DNA of 64,000 nucleotides from Asaia lannensis NBRC 102526. GTDB lineage: Bacteria > Pseudomonadota > Alphaproteobacteria > Acetobacterales > Acetobacteraceae. Below the pieces are notes generated by a model. That model had not been told where the DNA came from and did no database searches. It was given only the letters and a program-made list of their open reading frames with translations. Made by a program: the position numbers and the translations under genes. The stretch is from positions 1 through 64,000 of the forward strand of contig NZ_JAMXQU010000007.1 of the NCBI RefSeq assembly GCF_024054035.1, given 5' to 3'. The number at the start of each line of letters is the position of its first letter. The stretch's first letter is position 1. Of this stretch, positions 57,144-64,000 are shown piece after piece.

Positions 57144-58348
57144 ACGACGACACGCCAGACTGGCGCGATGATCGGCCCGGGGATGAGGGGAGCTACGAGC
57201 GCCCCCGACAGGAAACGGGACGCAGCGCCGATCGACGCGCAAGCGATCCGCGCTTTACCGATACGCGACCGCCTTCCTCTCCCGATGAGAGCTATGGCGC
57301 CGCGCATGAAACGGGTGGCTCTGCATCGAGAGCGTCGTCGCCACGCGAGCGCCTGAGCGCCGATTACGACGAGGAACCCGTTTTCCGTCGTCGCAGTGCG
57401 GGGGGCGGTCTCTCTGCCCTGCTTGGCTCGGACGTGATGACGCGTCGTCTGGTTTATGGTGCGGCCGGGCTCGGTGCGCTTCTTGTGCTCGGTGTGGGCG
57501 GCTGGTCGCTTATGGGCGGGCATACAAGCGGTATCCCGGTTATCGGGCCGCCGCCCGGCCCCGTGCGCGACCGGCCTGCCGATCCGGGTGGCATGCAGAT
57601 CATGGGCGACGGCACCGATCTCGACGTGACAGGTCAGGGCGAGGCCCATCTGGCACCCGAGCCGGAGCAACCGCGCCCCGAGGCGCTGGCTGCCCGTACT
57701 GCGCCCGAGGCACCGCCTGCTGACAAAAATGCTTCTGCGGCTCAGTCCTCGGGTGCGCAGAGCGCGGATTCTGCGTCAACGGCCCAGGTCAACGCGCCTG
57801 CCGCGGACGGGGCTGCGGCTTCGGGTCCTGCGGGTCAGAACGCAGCCGGGCAGGATACGTCCACCCAGAATGCTGTCAGCCAGAATGCTCCCATCCAGGG
57901 TGCTCCCACTGGCCTGCCAGACACATCGGTGCAGAAACTGCCTGAGAGCGGTGCTGGATCGGCTGACGAAACGCCGCGTAAACCGACCGTGCAGAAATCC
58001 TCTGTGACCGACGCCCCCGCAACATCGGCCCCCGTAACGTCCGCTCCGCTTCCGGCTGCACCGGAAAAGCCCGCGGCATCATCTTCGGCCAGACCTGCTT
58101 CGGGCGGTCATATGATCCAGCTCGCTGCTCTTGGCAGCGATGCCGATGCGAAGGCGACCTGGAGCAGACTGTCGAAGCAGGCCAGCGACCTGCTGAGCGA
58201 TCGTACGCCCATGATCGAGCAGAAGACGATCAATGGTCACGTATTCTATCGCCTGCGTGTGGGCGGTTTCGATACGGCGCAGTCTGCGCGTGCATTCTGT
58301 GTGCGCCTGCATGCGCGTTCCATTGCCTGCACCCCGGCTGTTTTCTGA
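57140..58348 (+). CDS. SPOR domain-containing membrane protein
   Basis: The 402-residue protein has a charged cytoplasmic N-terminus (1-90), one membrane helix (about 100-125), a long Ala/Pro/Ser/Gln-rich periplasmic linker with repeats such as QNA and TSAPV, and a C-terminal SPOR domain (GGHMIQLAALGSDADAKATWSRLSK, then YRLRVGGFDTAQSARAFCVRL) that binds denuded glycan strands at division sites. In many alphaproteobacteria nagZ follows; here scpA starts five bases later. Confidence 0.93.
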   Translation: MNDDTPDWRDDRPGDEGSYERPRQETGRSADRRASDPRFTDTRPPSSPDESYGAAHETGGSASRASSPRERLSADYDEEPVFRRRSAGGGLSALLGSDVMTRRLVYGAAGLGALLVLGVGGWSLMGGHTSGIPVIGPPPGPVRDRPADPGGMQIMGDGTDLDVTGQGEAHLAPEPEQPRPEALAARTAPEAPPADKNASAAQSSGAQSADSASTAQVNAPAADGAAASGPAGQNAAGQDTSTQNAVSQNAPIQGAPTGLPDTSVQKLPESGAGSADETPRKPTVQKSSVTDAPATSAPVTSAPLPAAPEKPAASSSARPASGGHMIQLAALGSDADAKATWSRLSKQASDLLSDRTPMIEQKTINGHVFYRLRVGGFDTAQSARAFCVRLHARSIACTPAVF

Positions 58349-58353
58349 CCGAT

Positions 58354-59181
58354 ATGGGTGAGGGAGGCGCTGTCTTTCTGTCCGATGCGGAGCTGGAGAC
58401 CGCGCCTCATCTTTCCCTGACCGGGTTCGAGGGGCCGCTCGATCTGCTGCTGGATCTGGCGCGTGCCCAGAAGGTCGATCTGGCGCAGATCTCGATCCTG
58501 CAGCTGGTCGAGCAATATCTCGCTTTCGTCGAGGGGGCGCGTCAGATACGGCTCGAACTGGCAGCGGACTGGCTTGTCATGGCAGCGTGGCTGACCTGGC
58601 TCAAATCGCGTCTGCTGCTACCCGCTGAAAACGAGCCGGACACCGAGGCGGAAGACGCCGCCGAACTGCTTCAGGGGCGCCTGCAGGAGCTGGAAGCCAT
58701 CCGGGCGCTTTCCGTCTGGCTGGATCGGCGTCCGCGTCTGGGTGAGGATGTCTTTGCCCGCGGATACGCCGAAGACATGACCAGGATCGACCGTTCCGGT
58801 CTGCGTGTGGATATGATGGGGCTGATCGGGGCCTATCTGGCCATGACACGCCGCCGTGGCCGCAAGCGTATCTACGCGCCGCCGCGCCCGCGCTACTGGA
58901 CGGTGACAGAGGCGGTCTCGGCATTGCAGCGTCTGCTCAATGCCAGCGAGGTTGCCGGCTGGCAGAAGCTGACGGCTTTGTTGCCGGCGCAGTCTTCCAC
59001 CTCGCCACGAGCACGCGCGGCAGCGATGGCCAGTGCCCTGGTGGCCGGTCTGGAAATGGCCAAGACCGGCGCCGTGGAGCTCAGGCAGGAAACGAGTTTT
59101 GCGGAAATCATGCTCAGGGCACCTCAGGATGCCTTTCGGGACACAGCGCAGGACGACAGGCAGGAGGAAGCGGAAAACTGA
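58354..59181 (+). CDS. scpA: Segregation and condensation protein A
   Basis: The 275-residue kleisin has LTGFEGPLDLLLDLARAQKVDLAQISILQLVEQYL and WLVMAAWLTWLKSRLLLP, the typical N-terminal part that binds SMC, and a C-terminal winged helix. With ScpB and SMC it forms the condensin complex. It overlaps scpB by one base. Confidence 0.95.
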   Translation: MGEGGAVFLSDAELETAPHLSLTGFEGPLDLLLDLARAQKVDLAQISILQLVEQYLAFVEGARQIRLELAADWLVMAAWLTWLKSRLLLPAENEPDTEAEDAAELLQGRLQELEAIRALSVWLDRRPRLGEDVFARGYAEDMTRIDRSGLRVDMMGLIGAYLAMTRRRGRKRIYAPPRPRYWTVTEAVSALQRLLNASEVAGWQKLTALLPAQSSTSPRARAAAMASALVAGLEMAKTGAVELRQETSFAEIMLRAPQDAFRDTAQDDRQEEAEN

Positions 59182-59876
59182 TGTCCGATCATAACGGGCC
59201 TGACCCGATATCGCCTGGGCCGAAGTCCGCCGAGACACTGCGGCCAGTTGTGAGTGTGCCTGAGAATTCCGGGCAGCAGACGATGATGCACGATCTGGAT
59301 GGAGACGGCACCGAGGCCCTGTCCAGGCTGGTCGAAGGTCTGATTTTCGCGAGTGCCGAGCCAGTTCCTGAACATGCACTCAAGCAGTTTCTGGCCTCGC
59401 AGGGTGCAGATGAGGCCCGTCTCGGCCCGGTTCTGGCGCGTGTCATCGCGCGTTATGAGGACCACGCGGTGGAACTCGTGGCGGTGGCGCGTGGCTGGCA
59501 GTTCCGCACACGTGCGGAAATTGCGCCCGCTCTGACGCGCGTTGTCGAGAAACCACGCCGTCTCAGCCGTTCCGCCATGGAAACATTGGCGATCATCGCC
59601 TATCATCAGCCCTGCACGCGTGCCGATATCGAGGGCATACGTGGCGTGTCGCTGAGCCAGACCGTACTCGATGCGCTGATCGAAGATGGACTGATCATGC
59701 CCAGAGGGCGCAAGGAAGTACCGGGACGCCCCATTTTATGGGGAACATCGTCACATTTCCTGAGCAGTTTCGGACTGAGCGATCTCAACGCCCTGCCGCG
59801 ACGCGAGGAGCTTTTGCTCGATCCCGACGCATCGGGACGTAATGAGCGTATCGTCACCCAGAAGGGCATGGGCTAG
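59181..59876 (+). CDS. scpB: Segregation and condensation protein B
   Basis: The 231-residue protein has two winged helices: LSRLVEGLIFASAEPVPEHALKQFL and LSRSAMETLAIIAYHQPCTRADIEGIRGVSLSQTVLDALIEDGLI, followed by PGRPILWGTS, all family hallmarks. It dimerises and binds ScpA. tatB starts 46 bases later. Confidence 0.95.
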   Translation: MSDHNGPDPISPGPKSAETLRPVVSVPENSGQQTMMHDLDGDGTEALSRLVEGLIFASAEPVPEHALKQFLASQGADEARLGPVLARVIARYEDHAVELVAVARGWQFRTRAEIAPALTRVVEKPRRLSRSAMETLAIIAYHQPCTRADIEGIRGVSLSQTVLDALIEDGLIMPRGRKEVPGRPILWGTSSHFLSSFGLSDLNALPRREELLLDPDASGRNERIVTQKGMG

Positions 59877-59922
59877 ACCGGAGCGGATCTGTACGATCCG
59901 GTTTTTGGAATGAGTGGGGAAG

Positions 59923-60609
59923 ATGTTCGATTTTAGCTGGTCGGAAATTGCGCTGATCGTTGTTGTGGCGCTGGTTTTCATCGGCCCCAAGGACATGCCG
60001 ACCGCCATTCGCGCCGTCAGCCGGGGTATCAAGGCGGTGCGCCGCATGGCGTCCGAATTTCAGGGCCATGTCGATGACATGATACGCGAAGCCGATCTGG
60101 GCGAGGCGCGCGATCATCTGCGCGACCTCAAGCGCTTCGATTTTCGCGACCGTATCGCACGCACGATCGATTCAGATCAGACGATCAGCAAAAGTCTCGA
60201 TTTCACGCCGCCCCCCTCGCTTTCCTCACCGGCCCACGCAGCGCCTTCCGCCATTCCCGTATCGGGGCCGGGCGTGGCGACGACCGAGCCGCAGACATCT
60301 GTGGAGAAACCTGACGAACCGGGTGGTCCCTCCATTCTTCCGCCTTCCACGGCACGCCGTCTGCGCCACGAAGAAACCCTGTGGCACGCGCCTGCAATCA
60401 TTCCGCCCATGCGCGTGATCCATAGCGGGCGCCGCGTCTCGCTCGATCCGCCCGCCGTGGACGCGCCGCAGACCGTGCCGCCTGTCGCTCAACGCTCTGC
60501 CAGTCATTCGGCAGCGCAGCCTGTGACTGAAGCATCGTCCGATCCAGATTCAACCGCCCCGATCCATGCTCATGGGGCGATCCAGCCTGAATGTCCGACA
60601 GCGCCATGA
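59923..60609 (+). CDS. tatB: Sec-independent protein translocase subunit TatB
   Basis: The 228-residue protein begins MFDFSWSEIALIVVVALVFIGPKDMPTAIRA: one N-terminal membrane helix with the TatB-type Glu and the FIGP hinge, then an amphipathic helix and a long Pro/Ser-rich tail. It forms the signal-peptide receptor with TatC. ATG 59923 is chosen over GTG 59914. The usual tatA gene between scpB and tatB is absent here. Confidence 0.92.
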   Translation: MFDFSWSEIALIVVVALVFIGPKDMPTAIRAVSRGIKAVRRMASEFQGHVDDMIREADLGEARDHLRDLKRFDFRDRIARTIDSDQTISKSLDFTPPPSLSSPAHAAPSAIPVSGPGVATTEPQTSVEKPDEPGGPSILPPSTARRLRHEETLWHAPAIIPPMRVIHSGRRVSLDPPAVDAPQTVPPVAQRSASHSAAQPVTEASSDPDSTAPIHAHGAIQPECPTAP

Positions 60610-61385
60610 CGAATAACGATTCTATCGATGACAAGGCCATGCCGCTTCTCGATCACCTGATCGAGCTGCGCAAAAGACTGATCTGGTCTCTGGCGGCGTT
60701 CATCGTTGCCTTTCTGGTCTGCTATCATTTTTCGGAACAGATCTATCTGTTTCTCGCCGATCCTCTGGCACGTATCATGCGTCAGCAGGGCGAGGAGCCG
60801 CATCTGATCTACACGGCGCTTTCAGAGGCGTTTTTCACCTATGTGCGTGTGGCCTTTTTCGGCGCGGCTTTCCTCTCTTTCCCCATCATCGCCATGCAGG
60901 CCTGGATCTTTATCGCTCCCGGTCTGTATCGTAACGAGAAGCGGGCTTTTGCGCCGTTTCTGATCGCAACACCGGTGCTGTTTCTGGTGGGGGCGACGCT
61001 CGCCTATTACTTCATCTTTCCCATAGCGTGGCGCTTCTTCCTGTCGTTCCAGACCGCGCCTGCGGGGTCGCATGGCATGCATATCGAATTGCAGGCCAAG
61101 GTCTCCGATTATCTGTCTCTGGTGATGAAGCTCATTCTGGCGTTCGGCGTGGCGTTCGAACTGCCCGTCGTTCTGACGCTTCTGGCGCGTGTTGGCATCG
61201 TGACTGCAGCGAGCCTGAAGAAATTCAGGCGTTACGCCATTGTCGGTGCATTCGTAATTGCCGCCGTACTCGCCCCGCCCGACGTGATTACCCAGGTGGG
61301 TCTCGCCGTGCCCCTGATCTTTCTGTATGAAATCTCGATCGTGACGGCCCGTTTTGCCGAGCCGCGCCCTGCGGCGATCGACTGA
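60591..61385 (+). CDS. tatC: Sec-independent protein translocase subunit TatC
   Basis: The 264-residue protein has six membrane helices and the family motifs MPLLDHLIELRKRLIWSL, FGAAFLSFPIIAMQAWIFIAPGLYRNEKR and ILAFGVAFELPVVLTLL. It recognises twin-arginine signals such as the amidase in this window. The start could also be ATG 60606, which would give an ATGA overlap with tatB; both lie at the tatB end. Confidence 0.96.
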   Translation: MSDSAMTNNDSIDDKAMPLLDHLIELRKRLIWSLAAFIVAFLVCYHFSEQIYLFLADPLARIMRQQGEEPHLIYTALSEAFFTYVRVAFFGAAFLSFPIIAMQAWIFIAPGLYRNEKRAFAPFLIATPVLFLVGATLAYYFIFPIAWRFFLSFQTAPAGSHGMHIELQAKVSDYLSLVMKLILAFGVAFELPVVLTLLARVGIVTAASLKKFRRYAIVGAFVIAAVLAPPDVITQVGLAVPLIFLYEISIVTARFAEPRPAAID

Positions 61386-61406
61386 ACCTGACAGGACACT
61401 ATTCCA

Positions 61407-62669
61407 ATGCATGACTTGCGCGCCCTTCGCGCCGACCCGGCTGGTTTTGATGCGGCTCTGGCCCGACGTGGCCTGTCGCCAGTGGCCGGCGATCTGGTCA
61501 GACGCGATGAGGAACGCCGTGCGGCGCTTCAGGCTCTTCAGGAGCAGCAGGCCCAGCGCAAGGTTCTGGCGAAAGAGATAGGGCAGGGCAAGAAGACCGG
61601 GCAGGATACGAGCGCGCTCGAGCAGAAAGCCGTCGAACTCCGCGATCATATCGCAGCTCTCGAGGTCAGCGCCTCGCAGATCGAGGGCGAGATCAGCGCG
61701 ACACTGGCCAGCCTGCCCAATCGTCTGGATGAGAGCGTGCCCGAAGGGCGCGATGAAGACGCCAATCAGGTCGTTCACCAATGGGGTGATGTACCGGTTT
61801 TCGATTTCGAGCCCAGGCAGCATTTCGAACTCGGCGAGCAGCTTGGACTGATGGATTTCCCCACCGCATCCAAGCTGTCCGGTGCGCGCTTCACTGTGCT
61901 GCGTGGTGCTCTGGCGCGTCTTGAGCGTGCGCTCGGCCAGTTCATGCTCGACACACATACGCAGGAGTTCGGCTATAGCGAGACCATCGTGCCGCTGCTG
62001 GTCAACGATGCAGCCATGTACGGCACGGACAAGCTGCCCAAATTTGCCGAGGATTCGTTTCAGACCACAGATGGACGCTGGTTGATCCCGACAGCTGAAG
62101 TGCCTCTGACGGCCAGCGTCGCGGGCGATATTCTCGATGCAAAGACCCTGCCTTTGCGCATGACAGCATTGTCGAGCTGCTTCCGCTCCGAGGCCGGGTC
62201 GGCCGGGCGCGATGTGCGTGGCATGTTGCGGCAGCATCAGTTCAGCAAGGTCGAGCTGGTATCGGTCACGACACCGGAGGCCAGTGCAGACGAGCATGAG
62301 CGCATGACGCGCTGTGCCGAGACCATTCTCGAACGCCTGAATATTCCGTATCGCCGTATGCTGCTTTGCGCTGGCGATACGGGGTTCGGGGCTGCCAAGA
62401 CCTTTGATCTGGAAGGCTGGCTGCCCGGACAGAACGCATGGCGCGAAATCTCTTCGTGTTCGAATACACGCGATTTTCAGGCACGCCGCATGAATGCGCG
62501 TTACCGCACCGAGAACGGCCCGGCTTTTGTGCATACGCTTAACGGTTCCGGTCTGGCTGTGGGCCGCACCCTGATTGCAGTTATGGAGAACGGACAGACG
62601 GCAGACGGGGCGATCGAGATCCCGGCCGTACTGCATCCCTATATGGGCGGTCTGACCCGCATCGGCTGA
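61407..62669 (+). CDS. serS: Serine--tRNA ligase
   Basis: The 420-residue class II synthetase has the N-terminal coiled-coil arm (about 30-100), then TEVPLTA-type motif ([16 protein letters not shown]), motif 2 ([26 protein letters not shown]) and motif 3 ([17 protein letters not shown]). It charges serine on tRNA-Ser and tRNA-Sec. It ends the argS-tatC-serS run, with a terminator after it. Confidence 0.97.
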   Translation: MHDLRALRADPAGFDAALARRGLSPVAGDLVRRDEERRAALQALQEQQAQRKVLAKEIGQGKKTGQDTSALEQKAVELRDHIAALEVSASQIEGEISATLASLPNRLDESVPEGRDEDANQVVHQWGDVPVFDFEPRQHFELGEQLGLMDFPTASKLSGARFTVLRGALARLERALGQFMLDTHTQEFGYSETIVPLLVNDAAMYGTDKLPKFAEDSFQTTDGRWLIPTAEVPLTASVAGDILDAKTLPLRMTALSSCFRSEAGSAGRDVRGMLRQHQFSKVELVSVTTPEASADEHERMTRCAETILERLNIPYRRMLLCAGDTGFGAAKTFDLEGWLPGQNAWREISSCSNTRDFQARRMNARYRTENGPAFVHTLNGSGLAVGRTLIAVMENGQTADGAIEIPAVLHPYMGGLTRIG

Positions 62670-62675
62670 AAGAAG

Positions 62676-62707
62676 CGGGCGAAGGTTGCTGGCCTTTGCC
62701 CGTTTTT
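62676..62707 (+). terminator. Rho-independent terminator after serS
   Basis: CGGGCGAAGG pairs with CCTTTGCCCG (one G-U pair) around a seven-base loop, followed by TTTTT, seven bases beyond the serS stop. Confidence 0.85.
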
Positions 62708-62779
62708 GCGCGCAGGGTCGCCCGATGCCCGGGCCAAAGCGGGTCGACGGGCATGATCGAAGTGACAAGGAAGATCACC

Positions 62780-64000
62780 ATGCCTTTGACGGAACCGACA
62801 TTACACGCTGATCGGCTGCTCGTATTGCTGCGTCAGATCGTGGGGACGCCCCATGTTCTGGTCGCCCCCCATGCGACTGCACCTTATACGAAGGGGTTTC
62901 GCTTCGGATCGGGACCGGTACGCGCTGTCATCCGGCCGCGCACGCTGGTCGAGTTCTGGCGCGCGGCAGAGCTCTGCGTAGCTGCCGGACAGATCATCAT
63001 CGTTCAGGCGGCCAATACCGGCCTGACCGGCGGTTCGACACCCGATGGTGACGATTACGATCGCCCTGTCATTCTGTTCAACACGCGTCGTCTGCGCGGT
63101 ATTCATCTTCTGGGTGGCGGAAAGCAGGTTATCTGTCTGCCCGGCACGACCCTGCACAAGCTTGAAACCGTTCTGGCCCGTCATGGACGCGAGCCGCATT
63201 CGGTAATCGGATCATCCTGCATAGGGGCATCCGTTCTGGGCGGGATCAGCAACAACTCCGGCGGTGCGCTGGTGCAGCGTGGACCCGCCTATACCGAAAT
63301 GGCGCTTTACGGACGTGTGACGGCCGAGGGTCGACTCGAGCTGGTCAATCATCTGGGCGTGAAACTCGATAGCGATCCCGTCAAGGCTCTGGGCCGTCTG
63401 GAAAGCGGGGCGCTGACAGCGGATGAAATCGAATGGACCGGCGCGAAGGGGCATGACGAGTCGTACAAGACGCATGTACGCGACATCGAGGCCGATACAC
63501 CTGCGCGCTATAACCAGGATGAGAAACGCTGGTTCGAGGCCTCGGGCAATGCGGGCAAGCTGATCGTTTTCGCCGTTCGCGTGGATACGTTCCCGGCCGA
63601 GAAGGATACGCAGGTCTTCTATATCGGGACCAACAGCACTTCCACGCTCGAGAAACTGCGTCGGCATCTCCTGACTGCGCATGAAGAACTGCCGATTGCG
63701 GGCGAATACATGCACCGTGAGGCGTTTCAGGTGGCTGAGGCATACGGTCGCGACACGGTGGCCCTGATCCGCTATGCGGGGACAGGCGTCATCCCCCGGT
63801 TATTCGCGCTCAAGGCCTGGGCTGACGATTTCTTTTCGAAAAGCCGCTTTCTGCCCTCTCATCTGACCGATCGTATCATGCAGAAACTGGGGCGCCTTCT
63901 GCCGCAGCAGATACCCGCCAGAATGCGCGATTTTGAAAAACGCTTCGAGCATCATCTCATGCTGCGCGTTTCCCGTCGTATTGCCGACGATGTGAAGACC
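62780..64000 (+). CDS. dld: Quinone-dependent D-lactate dehydrogenase, partial (runs off the right edge)
   Basis: The first 407 codons are in the window. The FAD-binding domain has TKGFRFGSGPVRAVIRP and IVQAANTGLTGGSTPDG, and the SSCIGASVLGGISNNSGGALVQRGPAYTE block is characteristic of the Dld family (E. coli Dld, 571 residues). It oxidises D-lactate at the inner membrane and feeds electrons to quinone, in keeping with the oxidative lifestyle of acetic acid bacteria. AAGGA eight bases before ATG 62780 supports the start. Confidence 0.93.
   Translation, partial: MPLTEPTLHADRLLVLLRQIVGTPHVLVAPHATAPYTKGFRFGSGPVRAVIRPRTLVEFWRAAELCVAAGQIIIVQAANTGLTGGSTPDGDDYDRPVILFNTRRLRGIHLLGGGKQVICLPGTTLHKLETVLARHGREPHSVIGSSCIGASVLGGISNNSGGALVQRGPAYTEMALYGRVTAEGRLELVNHLGVKLDSDPVKALGRLESGALTADEIEWTGAKGHDESYKTHVRDIEADTPARYNQDEKRWFEASGNAGKLIVFAVRVDTFPAEKDTQVFYIGTNSTSTLEKLRRHLLTAHEELPIAGEYMHREAFQVAEAYGRDTVALIRYAGTGVIPRLFALKAWADDFFSKSRFLPSHLTDRIMQKLGRLLPQQIPARMRDFEKRFEHHLMLRVSRRIADDVKT

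Noticed and set aside
55350-57242. Open frame of 630 codons opposite argS
   Set aside because: Antisense shadow of argS with no recognisable domain, His/Arg-rich translation typical of such frames.

Overview
The window is about 64 kb of high-GC chromosomal DNA. Gene content and order point to an alphaproteobacterium of the acetic acid bacteria (Acetobacteraceae; an Asaia/Gluconobacter-like relative is my guess, not proven). Clues are the mreBCD-mrdAB cluster, argS-SPOR protein-scpA-scpB-tatB-tatC-serS, xth/erpA divergent from a dGTPase gene, purD divergent from xseA, an alpha-type RNase E, and Hint-domain proteins of the kind common in acetic acid bacteria. No rRNA, CRISPR array, insertion sequence or complete prophage was recognised.

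Layout. 1-8.7 kb is accessory and partly AT-rich. Two paralogous beta-helix/Hint proteins, both on the minus strand and one cut by the left edge, flank a GH32 beta-fructosidase with its own strong promoter, a SugE-type guanidinium exporter behind a candidate guanidine-II (mini-ykkC) riboswitch, small secreted proteins and a HbpS-like protein; tRNA-Arg(CCG) closes the block. 8.8-15.4 kb holds a lipoprotein hydrolase divergent from polA, a SCO1-like protein and a family-5 ABC solute-binding protein. 15.4-18.4 kb is a small accessory patch: an acyltransferase, a superinfection-immunity-like membrane protein, and a ClbS/DfsB protein whose ribosome-binding site is fused to a run of 12 G. 18.7-31.3 kb carries purD/xseA, a secreted hydrolase facing a membrane LytTR regulator, rne, a Tat-type cell wall amidase, leuA with a leucine-rich leader peptide, and two tandem glycine-zipper lipoproteins. 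31.7-37.9 kb is the cell-shape operon mreB-mreC-mreD-mrdA-mrdB plus a DUF3293 gene. 37.9-44.2 kb, mostly minus strand, holds an FAD protein-DUF202-LysR operon and glyQS. 44.2-46.2 kb is a decaying, relatively AT-rich stretch with two broken genes: a lysozyme-like (pesticin-type) gene with one frameshift, and a metR gene with an in-frame stop and a deletion in its helix-turn-helix. 46.4-64 kb is mostly housekeeping: a DUF2076 protein, surE, a Rieske/FAD reductase, aspS, an EipB-like envelope protein, xth-erpA, dgt, argS, the SPOR protein, scpAB, tatBC, serS and the start of dld.

How the genes work together. Peptidoglycan and shape functions (MreBCD, PBP2, RodA, amidase, SPOR protein, EipB-like protein) are spread across the window, and Tat translocase subunits are present to export the Tat-type amidase. 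DNA maintenance genes (polA, xseA, xth, dgt, scpAB) and tRNA charging genes (glyQS, aspS, argS, serS) make up much of the rest. Start codons were re-chosen from Shine-Dalgarno spacing and family length, so several differ from the longest open frame.
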